A stretch of 64,000 bases of DNA from Paenibacillus macerans (GCF_023715465.1 NZ_JAMBOE010000002.1:453104-517103); one strand, 5' to 3'; numbered from the stretch's first letter, positions 1 to 8,635 are shown. Translations and numbers: made by a program. The notes: generated by a model not told the origin, from the letters alone.

Positions 1-568
1 AGTTCTCTTCCTTAACAAAAATCAAAGCGATCAATGCGGAGAACAGTACCACCGCTCCCGCAACCAGAAAGCATTCGCGGTAACCGATAAACCTGCTGAG
101 TGATCCTCCGACGAGCGGTCCGATAATGCCCCCCGCCGCCCCCGCCGTTGACATGATTCCCAGCGAGTAGCCCACCTGCTTCTCCGGCGTATTCGTCGCC
201 ACCAGAGCGATCGCCGACGGCACGTAACCGGCTAATAGCCCGGATAAAATACGCACCGCAATGAGCTGGTACGGATCCTGAACCAATGAGTTAAGTATAT
301 ATACGGCGCACAAGGAAAATCCCGAGCGCAGCAGCATCGGCTTACGTCCGTATTTGTCCGACAGCGATCCCCAGTAAGGGGATATCAAAGCTCCGGCCAA
401 AAACGTAATGCCGAACGCAAAGCCCGACCAAAGGGTCAAATTCGTCGTCACTCCGAGATCATGTGCGATAAACAAAGACATGAACGGAATGACCATGGAA
501 TAAGCGGTGCTGCAAAAAAACACCCCGATCCACAGCACGTACAGATTTCTTTTCCAGGGGAATTTCAT
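1..568 (-). CDS. MFS multidrug-type transporter, N-terminal part (cut by window edge)
   Basis: The reading frame opens with ATG at 568, behind a GGGGTGGGAAG ribosome binding site, and stays open for 189 codons to the window edge, so the C-terminal half lies outside. It begins MKFPWKRNLYVLWIGVFF and shows about six hydrophobic helices. The loop after helix 2 carries GSLSDKYGRKPM, the signature motif A of the major facilitator superfamily, and helix 5 has a glycine-rich GIMSTAGAAGGIIGP stretch typical of drug:proton antiporters (motif C). It probably exports small molecules across the cytoplasmic membrane; the substrate cannot be told from sequence. It is divergent from the esterase gene. Confidence 0.85.
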   Translation of the reverse strand, partial: MKFPWKRNLYVLWIGVFFCSTAYSMVIPFMSLFIAHDLGVTTNLTLWSGFAFGITFLAGALISPYWGSLSDKYGRKPMLLRSGFSLCAVYILNSLVQDPYQLIAVRILSGLLAGYVPSAIALVATNTPEKQVGYSLGIMSTAGAAGGIIGPLVGGSLSRFIGYRECFLVAGAVVLFSALIALIFVKEEN

Positions 569-819
569 CTTCCCACCCCCAGCGTTGTCATCTTGATACC
601 CTGGAATTAACCCGTCCTTCATATTGTAGCACGATTTAAACCAGAAATTTTGAAAGATAGAGAAATTATCCCGGACGGGCGTTATAATTGGACTAAAGCC
701 ATAAAAGGCAGACGAGGGTTGGCCCTTTTGTGGCTTCATTCCAATCGTGCTTTCGGGAAAACGCTTACGCAAGGCGGTACGGCGTTTTTCTGAATGGCAT
801 AAGCAAAGGAGCATGTAAA

Positions 820-1605
820 ATGGCACTGTTTCAATGCCGCTTTTTTTCCGAAGTGTTAGGGCTCAGCACGTCGATGACCGTGATTTTGCCGGAGCCCGCT
901 GAGTCGCAAATCGGAATGTCCGCCAAAGGAGTTGCCGGGCCTTATCCGACCCTCTACCTGCTGCACGGTATGTCCGATGACGACTCCATCTGGCTGCGCC
1001 GGACGTCGATCGAACGTTATGTATCGGGCATGGGGCTCGCCGTCGTCATGCCCCAGGTCGATTTGAGCTTCTACACCGATATGGCCGAAGGCAACCGGTA
1101 CTGGACGTTCGTCAGCGAGGAGCTGCCTCGGCTCTGCCGATCGTTCTTCCCGCTGTCCGCACGCCGGGAAGACACATTTGTCGCTGGCCTGTCGATGGGC
1201 GGATACGGAGCTTTTAAGCTGGCCTTGCGAAAACCCGAGATGTTTGCCGCGGCGGCCAGCTTATCCGGGGCTTTGGACATCAATGCAAGATTCCGCTTGA
1301 ACGACGCGAACTTTGCGCTGCTGCGCCGCATCTTTGGGGATGCCGGTCCGCAAAACAGCGAAAACGACCTGCTGGCGCTGCTCGAGCAGACCGGCAAAGG
1401 TGGTAAGCCGGTGCCCCGGCTGTACCAATGCTGCGGAACGGAAGATTTTCTGTACACGGATAACCGGACCTTCAACGAAGCCTGCGTCCGGCTGGAGATC
1501 CCGCTGACCTATGAGGAAGGCCCCGGCGAACATGAGTGGGGCTACTGGGACGCCAAGATCCAAGACGTGCTGAAATGGCTGCCGCTGCAAGCCAAAACGG
1601 AGTAA
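820..1605 (+). CDS. Putative esterase family protein (alpha/beta hydrolase, PF00756-like)
   Basis: This 261-residue cytoplasmic protein has the layout of the putative esterase family, related to tributyrin esterase EstA and to S-formylglutathione hydrolase. [16 protein letters not shown] forms the oxyanion-side loop, GLSMGGYG is the nucleophile elbow with the catalytic serine, and the C-terminal GEHEWGYWD probably holds the catalytic histidine. I chose ATG 820 because AAAGGAG lies nine bases upstream and the family starts near [13 protein letters not shown]; the frame is open further upstream, but without a ribosome binding site. The natural ester is unknown. It stands alone, followed by a degenerate region and an insertion sequence. 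Confidence 0.85.
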   Translation: MALFQCRFFSEVLGLSTSMTVILPEPAESQIGMSAKGVAGPYPTLYLLHGMSDDDSIWLRRTSIERYVSGMGLAVVMPQVDLSFYTDMAEGNRYWTFVSEELPRLCRSFFPLSARREDTFVAGLSMGGYGAFKLALRKPEMFAAAASLSGALDINARFRLNDANFALLRRIFGDAGPQNSENDLLALLEQTGKGGKPVPRLYQCCGTEDFLYTDNRTFNEACVRLEIPLTYEEGPGEHEWGYWDAKIQDVLKWLPLQAKTE

Positions 1606-1609
1606 GAAG

Positions 1610-1843
1610 TTACAAACTCACCTTTCGCAGCAAAAAATCGGCAGACAAGCCTTGATTTAGCTCGGTAAAGCAGCAAGCCATTGCCGGAGTTGACGCTGAA
1701 TCAGAGGCGGACAGTGTTTTCCCGGCTTTTTGGGCTGCTTCGTTAATCAAGAGCATAGGAGATCCCTTGTAAAACATGCCGGAGGCATGATCTCTAAACC
1801 GGGCAAACAACTCTACCGCTTTGCTGCGCTTCCGCTCAAACAT
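1610..1843 (-). pseudogene. Possible gene remnant, 77 codons, unrecognised
   Basis: An open frame starting MFERKRSKAVELFARF and ending SADFLLRKVSL. It lacks a ribosome binding site, is preceded in frame by a TGA eight codons upstream, and matches no family I know. Its last ~30 bases have a diverged inverted counterpart at 3709-3736, on the other side of the insertion sequence, where the plus strand reads ADFCSAKVEL. It is best seen as a decayed fragment rather than a working gene. Confidence 0.2.
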
Positions 1844-2034
1844 GGAAGCATGGAAGCGTCAACGATGAAGAGAGCGTCACGATTCGCCGAGGTCAGCGCA
1901 TCTACCTTTTGCACCGCAGCCGCCCTCGAGCAGTGTCACAAATCGACGCCCGGTGCGGGGGCTGTCTAAGAGTTCGTGTCTTGCTGTCTTGGTTTTGGTG
2001 CCTTGGTGCCTTGGTGTCCCTGCCTGTTGCTTGC

Positions 2035-2051
2035 CTTTGCACGATTATCCC
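2035..2051 (+). repeat. Left terminal inverted repeat of the IS1595-like element
   Basis: CTTTGCACGATTATCCC, a perfect 17-bp inverted match to 3467-3483. Inward of it TTTCGTTCAGAG pairs imperfectly with the matching inner part of the right end. Confidence 0.75.
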
Positions 2052-2229
2052 TTTCGTTCAGAGAGCGGGGAGCAGGTCGTGGGGGCTAGAGTAAGGGTTC
2101 CAAAAAAGAGATAAGGAAAAAATGAGGCGGTTCAGGTGAGTTTTTTGGCTTGATAAGAGAACGTACGTTTGGTATAATGAAGCAAGACGAACATATGTAC
2201 GTGAATTCTTGATTCGGGGGCGAGCGAAC

Positions 2230-3132
2230 ATGGAGGTTAATGCAGGAACGGAACTTCAACCATTCAGCAGCCGTTATAACAGCGAGCAGGCCTGCATGGA
2301 GGCGCTGATCGTAATGAAGTGGCCGAACGGCTTCGTCTGCCCGCGCTGCGCTCACACCCGGTGCAGTCGTCTGACCTCCCGGCATATCCCCTTGTTCGAG
2401 TGCGGGAAGTGCAAGCATCAAACGTCGGCTTTGGTCGGCACGATTTTTGAACGAACGCATTTGCCCCTGCTCAAGTGGTTCGAGGCCCTGGATTTATTCC
2501 TGCTTGAGGGCGGCATCTCGGCGATGCGGCTGAGCCAGGTGGTCGAGGTCACCTAAAAAACCGCCTGGTTGATGCTGCACAAAATCCGCCATTCCGTCGG
2601 AGAGTTCGATGCCCGGGAACTGCTCTGCGGAGACGTGAAGGTGAACAGCGATCTGTATGGGTGTAACCCGTCCCGGTTTCAGTTTTCGCATCCGTATGCC
2701 TCGGCGGTCGTAGCCGGATGCACGGTGACGGAGTCGGGCGAGCCGGAGCAGGTCAAAATCCGCCTGGTGTCTCATAAGAGACGAGACGGACAAAGAGCAA
2801 ACCGTCACGAACTCGCTGCGTTCATCAACGGGCATGTGGATGTTCGTACATCGGCAGTACAGTCTTTTCCTCTAGCCTTTCGACTGTATGCGCCCTTGCG
2901 GAAAGTGGTGAGAGAGGCGTGGGAATCGCTGAAGAGTACGTATGTAGCCTTGGGATTGAAGCATCTGCAGGCGTACCTCAACGAGTATACCGGACGCCGC
3001 CAGCTGCACCTGCCCGGAGCGAAAGAAACGATGCGGCAGAAGTTGCTGCACATGTGTGTGGCGATTCCGGCGATCCCTTACCGCCGGCTGATCGCGCGCC
3101 AACCGAACCAGCCCCTTGCGGCTGCTGCCTGA
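2230..3132 (+). pseudogene. IS1595-family transposase with in-frame stop codon
   Basis: The frame starts at ATG 2230 and would give about 300 residues, but TAA at 2554-2556 splits it after residue 108 and the same frame resumes at once. A tyrosine codon (TAT or TAC) changed to TAA would explain this, since the junction reads VEVT-stop-KTAWLMLHKIR, and YKTAW is common in these transposases. The N-terminal part has a zinc-ribbon (CPRCAHTRC, then CGKCKHQT). The second part carries GDVKVNSDLYG and a C-terminal KHLQAYLNEYTGRR block as in ISXO2-like domains. An active transposase would need stop readthrough. Confidence 0.85.
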
Positions 3133-3466
3133 TCGAGATGCTAGAACGGTGGGGGGAGTTTGATGTGAATCATTTGCTTGATGGGGTTCAACTTGATGGG
3201 TGTGAATTAGCATGAACAGTGCGGGCATTGCTGCAGAGGGAAGGGTTCAGGCTACAGCAAAATTACGGTCAATTCGTTACCCTCGCGTCTTGTCCTTGAT
3301 CTCCTGCCTTGATCTCTTTGTCTTAATCTCTTGTCCGGTCTGTTTCACCTCCCCTAAACCTGATTCCTTCTCCTAAGCCCGTCTAAATTATCTCGAACCG
3401 ATCTGCTTCTCCACCAAATATTTTCTTCTCCCGAGCTCGTCTGTTTCTCTGCTACCCTGATCAAAC

Positions 3467-3483
3467 GGGATAATCGTGCAAAG
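3467..3483 (-). repeat. Right terminal inverted repeat of the IS1595-like element
   Basis: GGGATAATCGTGCAAAG, the reverse complement of the left end at 2035-2051. The match stops sharply at the outer base on both sides, which fixes the probable element boundary. Confidence 0.75.
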
Positions 3484-4101
3484 TCTCCGGACAGTGAGTG
3501 TTGATCTGCCGCCCACCCCAAAAAAAGAATACTTTAATTCGTTTGGCAGTTGATTTAGGTCGGGCTGATGGTCTATAACAATGAAAGACACCTCTTCTGT
3601 CTGATATTAGCAGCTCGTCACTCTCGCTTTACCAAACGAAGCTGTTGTTTTTCTATTTTTCAAGCCGCCTATCTTAATTCTTTGAAAACCTTCAGCTCAA
3701 GGACTCAAGCTGATTTTTGCTCTGCGAAAGTTGAGTTACAAACATTAAAAATCCCACCTGGATTTGGCAGCATCTTCACAGATCAGATCCAGCAGTTGTT
3801 CGTTTTTTGTGGGAAGATGGAGGGCTCGATGGAATCAACTGCAAAAGTGCATCCGATTTTCCGCCAATCACCATTTTAGAGCGATTGAAATGCACTTTTG
3901 CAGTTGAGCTGCCCATTTCGGGGAATTTCGACGAAATTCGCCTGCTCTTTCGGCTTTTGCATTTCGTGGCATTTCCCGTCTTCCTTATATCGCAATGTGG
4001 CGGGAGTGGCATTCATTTCCTTCAATGCAAAGGTTTCTTAGCATGTTCAAGTTCCCGAATTGCCGCCTTGAAATCAGTCACGCCCATAAGTCAGGTCCCG
4101 A
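3484..4101. other. Gene-free stretch with inverted repeats
   Basis: No convincing gene is seen in these 618 bases. They hold the 18-bp inverted repeat pair at 3835-3907, a perfect palindrome GAATTTCG-A-CGAAATTC at 3923-3939, and at 3709-3736 the diverged inverted counterpart of the end of the remnant at 1610-1843. A plus-strand frame at 3568-3879 has no ribosome binding site and an erratic composition. Confidence 0.5.
3835..3907. repeat. 18-bp perfect inverted repeat with 37-bp spacer
   Basis: TCAACTGCAAAAGTGCAT at 3835-3852 is repeated as its exact reverse complement at 3890-3907. There is no T-run after either arm, so a simple terminator is unlikely. The size suits a short palindromic dispersed element; whether other copies exist in the genome cannot be seen from here. 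Confidence 0.7.
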
Positions 4102-5187
4102 CTACTCCCACTCCTGCGCAAACCGCCGGCGCTGCTCCCCCTTGCCACGGGGAGCGCCGCCTTTACCGGTCCCGGCTTTGGCGGCGCGCTGCCGGCTTTG
4201 CTCCTTGGCCGCCTGAAACTTAAGCTCCCGCTGCGTTTTCAAGTAATTGTCCAGCCGTTTTCGTTCGAGTTGCCCGCTGCGCAGCGCTTCCCGGACCGCG
4301 CATCCGGCCTCCTTCTGATGCCGGCAATCACTGAAGCGGCACGCCTTGGCCAATTCCTCAATGTCGCTGAACGCTTCCGACCAGCCGCCGTCATCGTCCC
4401 ACAGCTGCAGCTCGCGCATCCCCGGCGTATCGATCATGACCGCGCCCTGGGGCAGCACGAATAGCTCCCGGTGCGTCGTCGTATGCCGGCCGCGGCTGTC
4501 ATCCTCGCGAATATTCTGGGTCCGCTGCATCTCCTCCCCGGCCATCCAGTTGAGGATGGTCGATTTCCCGGCGCCGGACGAGCCGGTCAAGGCGACCGTC
4601 ACACCCGGTTTCAGCAGCGCATCCACCTGCTCGCGTCCCTGGTTTTCCATGGCGCTGACAACGATGATCGGCACTCCGGGCGCGATCGCTTCCGTTTCGC
4701 TGACGTACCGTTCCGGATCGGGGCATAAATCCGCTTTGCTCAGGACGATCACCGGAGACGCCCCGCTGTTCCAGGCCATAATCAAGTAGCGCTCCAAGCG
4801 CCGCAAATTGAAATCCAGATTCAGTGCGGCGACCACAAACAATAGATCGACATTGGACGCGACAATTTGCTCGCTAGGCACCGAACCGGCGGCGCGCCGG
4901 GAGATCCGGCTGGTCCGTGGAAGCAGGCCGTGTATCACCGCATCCTGGCTGTCATCCGCCAGAAAACGGAGCGCCACAAAGTCGCCTACCGCCGGAAATT
5001 CGCTGCGCTCGCCAAGCTCATACTGCAGGCGTCCGGACATTTCCGCCCAGCCTTCGCCCCGCTCAGTAGCCACGCGGTATTTGCGTCCGTGGTCGGCAAC
5101 GACCCTGCCCGCCCAGACCTGCTCAAGGCCCAGCTGGCTTAAAGCGGTTTCCCGCTTTTGATTCCATCCTAAGTTGATCAAATTCAA
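4102..5187 (-). CDS. rsgA: Ribosome small subunit-dependent GTPase A (RsgA/YloQ/YjeQ)
   Basis: A 361-residue circularly permuted GTPase that acts late in 30S subunit maturation and whose GTP hydrolysis is stimulated by the ribosome. Residues ~25-105 form the OB-fold (AGRVVADHGRKYRV). The G motifs come in permuted order: G4 LSKAD, then G1 TGSSGAGKST, G2-region RGRHTTTHRELF, then G3 DTPGMREL. The C-terminal zinc site is C-x5-C-x-H-x5-C (CRFSDCRHQKEAGC), followed by a basic tail (GKGGAPRGKGEQRRR) likely to contact rRNA. It stands apart from the prkC-rpe cluster where the Bacillus copy lies, so it may be one of two paralogues in this genome. The ATG start follows AGGAGGAATACCC. Confidence 0.93.
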   Translation of the reverse strand: MNLINLGWNQKRETALSQLGLEQVWAGRVVADHGRKYRVATERGEGWAEMSGRLQYELGERSEFPAVGDFVALRFLADDSQDAVIHGLLPRTSRISRRAAGSVPSEQIVASNVDLLFVVAALNLDFNLRRLERYLIMAWNSGASPVIVLSKADLCPDPERYVSETEAIAPGVPIIVVSAMENQGREQVDALLKPGVTVALTGSSGAGKSTILNWMAGEEMQRTQNIREDDSRGRHTTTHRELFVLPQGAVMIDTPGMRELQLWDDDGGWSEAFSDIEELAKACRFSDCRHQKEAGCAVREALRSGQLERKRLDNYLKTQRELKFQAAKEQSRQRAAKAGTGKGGAPRGKGEQRRRFAQEWE

Positions 5188-5427
5188 ATGGGTATTCCTC
5201 CTAATTGGTTCTTTCGATTTGATTTTTCACGGTCTCTTGGCGGACCAGCATCAAGCAAAACAGCGCAAAAAGCCGCGAGGCTTATCGCCCCGCGCCTGCT
5301 TTGGAAACTGCAGGAAAACCGCCCTCAATTCCGCGCATATACGCTCATGCAATCGGAATTAGAGGCAATGTTCCTGCAGCGTTATTCCCGGCCGCCTAAC
5401 GAAAATTCGCTGGCGACCGCAGCAAAA

Positions 5428-5458
5428 AGCCGCGGGACGACAATACGGTCCCGCGGCT
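5428..5458 (-). terminator. Rho-independent terminator of the 28-residue peptide gene
   Basis: Perfect 11-bp GC-rich arms AGCCGCGGGAC / GTCCCGCGGCT (5428-5438 and 5448-5458). Read on the minus strand the stem is followed by TTTTTGC. It lies about 50 bases past the stop codon of the small gene at 5506-5592. Confidence 0.85.
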
Positions 5459-5505
5459 GGATAATCTTTGCACCTTATAGCTAGCTCTCGTGCATTAACA
5501 AAAGG

Positions 5506-5592
5506 CTAGCGCAAATGCTGTTCCACCAAGAAGGCCGTACTTACATCAAAAGTTTCATGAACATAAAGCGTAGACACATGGACTTTTTTCAT
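5506..5592 (-). CDS. Unrecognised 28-residue peptide with its own promoter and terminator
   Basis: ATG at 5592, TAG at 5508-5506. The peptide begins MKKVHVSTLYVHETFDV and ends EQHLR. AAGGAGG lies nine bases before the ATG, a near-consensus promoter (TTGACA, 17 bp, TATGAT) lies just upstream, and a strong terminator follows, so this is a complete unit of about 190 nt. The peptide has no cysteine, no signal peptide and no long hydrophobic stretch; two VH-x-T-like segments (VHVST, VHETF) give a slight internal repeat. I do not recognise a family. It could be a secreted or intracellular signal, a toxin, a RiPP precursor without nearby enzymes, or a small regulatory RNA that also codes. The Shine-Dalgarno and terminator make translation likely. 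Confidence 0.6.
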   Translation of the reverse strand: MKKVHVSTLYVHETFDVSTAFLVEQHLR

Positions 5593-5624
5593 AATTACCA
5601 GCCTCCTTCAAAGATTTTGTATAC

Positions 5625-5653
5625 ATCATATTGGATCGCGCAGGCTTTGTCAA
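5625..5653 (-). promoter_or_regulatory. Sigma-A promoter of the 28-residue peptide gene
   Basis: On the minus strand TTGACA (5653-5648), a 17-bp spacer, and TATGAT (5630-5625). The -35 box overlaps the stop codon of the upstream HAD gene, so the small gene has independent transcription. The predicted start gives a 5' leader of about 25 bases. Confidence 0.75.
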
Positions 5654-6348
5654 TCCAGTAGAGGGAGAATTTCATCCAACCCGTGAACGGAACGCCAAGG
5701 TTCCCCGCCGGCTAACTCCTCGTCCCAGGCATGTTTGCGCTGCAGCCAAATCCCGCGAATCCCGACCTGCGCCGCTCCCCAAATATCGTTGCGAGGATGG
5801 TCACCGACGATCACCGCCTTTTCCGGGGGAACGCCAAGCCGCTTCAAAGCCAGCCGGTAAATTTGCGTATCCGGCTTGCGGATATCCACGTCCCCGGATA
5901 CGACGATCGTGTCAAAATACGACCGCAAGTGGAGCAGATCGATTTTTCCGTGCTGCAAATGGCTGATGCCGTTGGTGATGATGCCTAAACGCAGGCCCCG
6001 CGAGCGGCAGGCTTCCAATGTCTCCACCGCGTGATCCATCGCCTTGGCGTGGGTCATATAATGACGGTCATAATAAGCCTTAAGCTCTTCCAGGTCGGGC
6101 CGCTTTTTCCACGGCAAATGTTCGATCATCTCCCGGAAGAAGCCCTCCTTCGGCCGGTATCCATCGGCATCCCTTTCAATCATATACTCGATCAGCTTAT
6201 TTCGTTCCTCTTCCAAAGCAGGCAACAGGCATTCCCGCGCCAACTGTTCCGCAAACCGGCGAAACGTATGGTCCCGATCCATCAGCGTATTATCCAAGTC
6301 AAACAACACTGCTTCTAGCTGCAATTCAAGTTCCCTCTCTCCCAACAT
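5650..6348 (-). CDS. HAD-family phosphatase (YjjG/YfnB-like subfamily I)
   Basis: A 232-residue haloacid dehalogenase-like hydrolase, probably a soluble nucleotide or sugar-phosphate phosphatase. Motif I is FDLDNTLMDRD (two catalytic aspartates), motif II ITNG, motif III around RKPDTQIYRLAL (lysine), and motif IV VGDHPRNDI. The helical cap lies between motifs I and II (residues ~30-105), as in subfamily I. Substrates of this class are rarely predictable. The ribosome binding site before ATG 6348 is only AGAGAGAGA; a later start at the methionine inside motif I is excluded because it would remove the catalytic aspartates. Confidence 0.88.
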   Translation of the reverse strand: MLGERELELQLEAVLFDLDNTLMDRDHTFRRFAEQLARECLLPALEEERNKLIEYMIERDADGYRPKEGFFREMIEHLPWKKRPDLEELKAYYDRHYMTHAKAMDHAVETLEACRSRGLRLGIITNGISHLQHGKIDLLHLRSYFDTIVVSGDVDIRKPDTQIYRLALKRLGVPPEKAVIVGDHPRNDIWGAAQVGIRGIWLQRKHAWDEELAGGEPWRSVHGLDEILPLLD

Positions 6349-6383
6349 ATTCTCTCTCTATTGTAAAACAGGCTGTCAAATGA

Positions 6384-6418
6384 AAAGAGCGCAAGGCCCT
6401 GATCGGGCCCTGCGCTCC
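6384..6418 (-). terminator. Terminator downstream of the DUF3939-like gene
   Basis: GAGCGCAAGGCCC and GGGCCCTGCGCTC pair with one bulge; on the minus strand the stem is followed by TTTTCATTT. Confidence 0.7.
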
Positions 6419-6422
6419 AGGC

Positions 6423-6893
6423 TCACATGATGCGTCTGGGACGATGGGTAAGCAGCATTTCCTGCTCCGTAACATACAGCGGAAACGGCGGCATTTCCTT
6501 AAGGTAATGCTCCCGCATTAACAGCCGGTAATCCACTTGGAACTCGCGGGACTGTTCCAGCACCGGAAGTTTCCCCTGCTCATCCATGTAATTGTCCACC
6601 GCAGGCTGAACCATGTCCAAGTAATAGGGAATCAGGCGGTCGGTTTCATCAAAAATCTCATAGGTTTCCCTGGACAGAAAAAATCGTTGATTCGTAATAC
6701 CGCCCAAATAACGCGACAATCGCTTCAATTCCAGACTTCCGTCAGGCATTAGCAGCGATAACCGGTTTACACCTTCGGGCATCTCGGCCTCAAAACGCAA
6801 TACGGCCTGCCTCACCTCATCAAGCGAAACCGAAACGATATCCGGGGCTCCGACACGAGTTGGCTTATGTTTTCTTTTGAACCACGACAGCAT
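6423..6893 (-). CDS. Conserved Bacillales protein, DUF3939-like
   Basis: A 156-residue soluble protein beginning MLSWFKRKHKPTRVG and resembling the DUF3939 family of Bacillus and Paenibacillus; function unknown. ATG 6893 is chosen because GGGAGGTG lies six bases upstream; a GTG three codons earlier is itself part of that binding site. A basic amphipathic N-terminus is followed by an acidic, aromatic-rich body (LIPYYLDMVQPAVDNYMDEQ) with no membrane segment. It has its own terminator and a ~230-bp gap to the divergent ypdA. Confidence 0.65.
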   Translation of the reverse strand: MLSWFKRKHKPTRVGAPDIVSVSLDEVRQAVLRFEAEMPEGVNRLSLLMPDGSLELKRLSRYLGGITNQRFFLSRETYEIFDETDRLIPYYLDMVQPAVDNYMDEQGKLPVLEQSREFQVDYRLLMREHYLKEMPPFPLYVTEQEMLLTHRPRRIM

Positions 6894-7129
6894 GTACGGC
6901 ACCTCCCTAAATCTTTCAAATTTATGGCAAGCGCTTACAATATTAGTTTACTCCAAATTTTGTGTTTTGAGACAGCCGCGCTTCAATTGTCACCCAATGG
7001 ACACAACATGGCTTGATTTCACCAAAAAACCGCGAATGTCTGGCTATTCATTGGTATTTGCTGTAGGATGGTATTGTTTTGAAAATTCTTTTTGAAAACC
7101 AAAGAAACCAACAAACATAGGAGGAACCC

Positions 7130-8122
7130 ATGCAGGATGTCATCATCATCGGAGCGGGGCCATGCGGACTGTCGGCAGCGATCGAATGCCAGCGGCGCGG
7201 ACTGCATGTGCTTGTTCTCGAAAAACATTGCTTAGTCCATTCCATCTACTCTTACCCAACCCATATGCAATTTTTCAGTACGGCCGAGCTGCTGGAAATC
7301 GGGGATGTGCCGTTTGCTTCCCCCAATGACAAACCTTTCCGCCATGAAGCGCTGGCATATTACAGAAAAGTGAGCGACTTCTACAACGTTCCGGTATCGG
7401 CCTATGAGGAAGCCACGGAAGTACAGCGGCAGCCGGACGGCACGTTTATCGTGCGCTCCGTCAAGCGCGGCGGAGAACACGCGGAGTACGCGGCACGGAA
7501 TGTGATCATTTCGACGGGGTATTTCGATCACCCCAATATTTTGGGCATTCCGGGAGAAAATACCGATAAAGTGTCCCACTATTTTCAGGAGGCCCATCCG
7601 TATACCGGGACGAAAGTGACGATTATCGGCGGCAGCAACTCGGCCGTGGACGCGGCGCTGGAACTCGTTCGCGTGAACGCCGAGGTCACCGTCGTCTATC
7701 GGGGAGACGATCTGTCCGGCAATATTAAGCCATGGGTGCGCCCAATCTTCGAGGGCCTGGTAAACAAGGGCAAGGTTGACCTGCGGCTAAACTCCCGGGT
7801 GATTGAAGTCCATCCGGATCACGTTGTCGTCGAAGCGAACGATAGCGGCGAAAAAACGGCGTGGCCCAACGATTTCGTGCTGGCGTTGACCGGATTCCGT
7901 CCGGACCGCAAGCTGCTGTTTGGCGCCGGGGTAGAAATGGCCGGCGATATGGAGAAGCCGGTGTTTGACCCGGAAACGATGGAGTCGAACGTGCCGGGGT
8001 TGTACGTCGCGGGGGTCATCGCCTCCGGACGCAACGCCAACGAGGTGTTTATCGAAACCGGACGCGGCCACGGCAAGCTGATCGCGGAGCATATTTTAGC
8101 CACCCGTTCCGCTGAAAAGTAA
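7130..8122 (+). CDS. ypdA: YpdA-type bacillithiol disulfide reductase (Bdr)
   Basis: A 330-residue FAD- and NADPH-dependent oxidoreductase. The FAD motif GAGPCGLSAAIE lies at residues 8-19, and the NADPH motif IGGSNSAVDAALEL near residue 166. CGLSAA contains the conserved cysteine near the FAD site that is described as essential in Bdr for reducing bacillithiol disulfide. The C-terminal VPGLYVAGVIASGRNANEVFIETGRGHG block closes the FAD site. Known role: keeping bacillithiol reduced in Firmicutes that lack glutathione, alongside bacilliredoxins. AGGAGG lies seven bases before the start. The next gene, a DUF441 protein, follows in the same direction after 60 bases. Confidence 0.9.
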   Translation: MQDVIIIGAGPCGLSAAIECQRRGLHVLVLEKHCLVHSIYSYPTHMQFFSTAELLEIGDVPFASPNDKPFRHEALAYYRKVSDFYNVPVSAYEEATEVQRQPDGTFIVRSVKRGGEHAEYAARNVIISTGYFDHPNILGIPGENTDKVSHYFQEAHPYTGTKVTIIGGSNSAVDAALELVRVNAEVTVVYRGDDLSGNIKPWVRPIFEGLVNKGKVDLRLNSRVIEVHPDHVVVEANDSGEKTAWPNDFVLALTGFRPDRKLLFGAGVEMAGDMEKPVFDPETMESNVPGLYVAGVIASGRNANEVFIETGRGHGKLIAEHILATRSAEK

Positions 8123-8182
8123 CGCGCCAAAAAGGCGCAAGGCCAAGTTCGGATTTGTCCATATAAGGAGGTGCGAAGCACC

Positions 8183-8635
8183 ATGAATCAAATCGATCTG
8201 ACTGCGCTGCTGCTTTTGTTTCTGGCCGCGCTGGGGATCTTCAGCAGCAATATGCCGATTACAGTGGCGATGATCGTCCTCCTGCTGCTGCGCGTGCTGC
8301 ATTTGAACAGCACGTTCCCCTGGCTGGACAAATACGGGCTGACGATCGGCATTATTATTTTAACCATTGGGGTCATGAGCCCTGTCGCCAGCGGGAAAAT
8401 CTCGATTCAGACGCTATGGGGATCTTTTCTCAACTGGAAATCGTTGCTCGCCATCGGCGTCGGTATGCTTGTCGCCTGGCTTGGCGGCCGCGGCGCGGCG
8501 CTCATGGGCAGTCAGCCGACCGTCGTCGCGGGGCTGCTCATCGGCACGGTGCTCGGCGTTGCGTTTTTCCGCGGCGTCCCTGTCGGCCCGCTGATCGCCG
8601 CCGGGATTTTGTCGCTGGTGATCGGGAAGCTGTAA
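8183..8635 (+). CDS. DUF441 family integral membrane protein (YtwI-like)
   Basis: A 150-residue protein with four or five hydrophobic helices and very few charges. It starts [18 protein letters not shown] and includes the glycine-rich [26 protein letters not shown] typical of DUF441; function unknown. ATG 8183 follows AAGGAGG; the GTG at 8171 is part of the ribosome binding site. It may be co-transcribed with ypdA, since no terminator lies between them, and it ends at a strong bidirectional terminator. Confidence 0.85.
   Translation: MNQIDLTALLLLFLAALGIFSSNMPITVAMIVLLLLRVLHLNSTFPWLDKYGLTIGIIILTIGVMSPVASGKISIQTLWGSFLNWKSLLAIGVGMLVAWLGGRGAALMGSQPTVVAGLLIGTVLGVAFFRGVPVGPLIAAGILSLVIGKL

Larger units (their letters stand above)
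2035..3483 (+). mobile_element. IS1595-family insertion sequence, inactivated
   Basis: A 1449-bp element bounded by perfect 17-bp terminal inverted repeats: CTTTGCACGATTATCCC at 2035-2051 and its reverse complement at 3467-3483. Weaker pairing continues about 12 bp inward. Inside is one transposase frame with an N-terminal zinc-ribbon and a DDE-type ISXO2-like domain. The adjacent 8-bp flanks (TTGCTTGC and TCTCCGGA) do not match, so no target duplication remains visible; either the true ends differ slightly or the flanks have diverged. About 330 bp of non-coding DNA separate the transposase stop from the right end, which is long for this family. Confidence 0.75.

Noticed and set aside
660-690. 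TATAAT at 683-688 as an esterase promoter
   Set aside because: No acceptable -35 box at 16-18 bp; the best upstream hexamer (TTGAAA) is 27 bp away.
2035-3483. A second, independent gene in the 3' part of the transposase
   Set aside because: The downstream part continues the same frame across one stop codon; it has no start signal of its own.
5188-5484. 98-codon plus-strand frame upstream of rsgA
   Set aside because: It runs through the rsgA promoter region and a terminator stem, without a ribosome binding site or protein-like composition.
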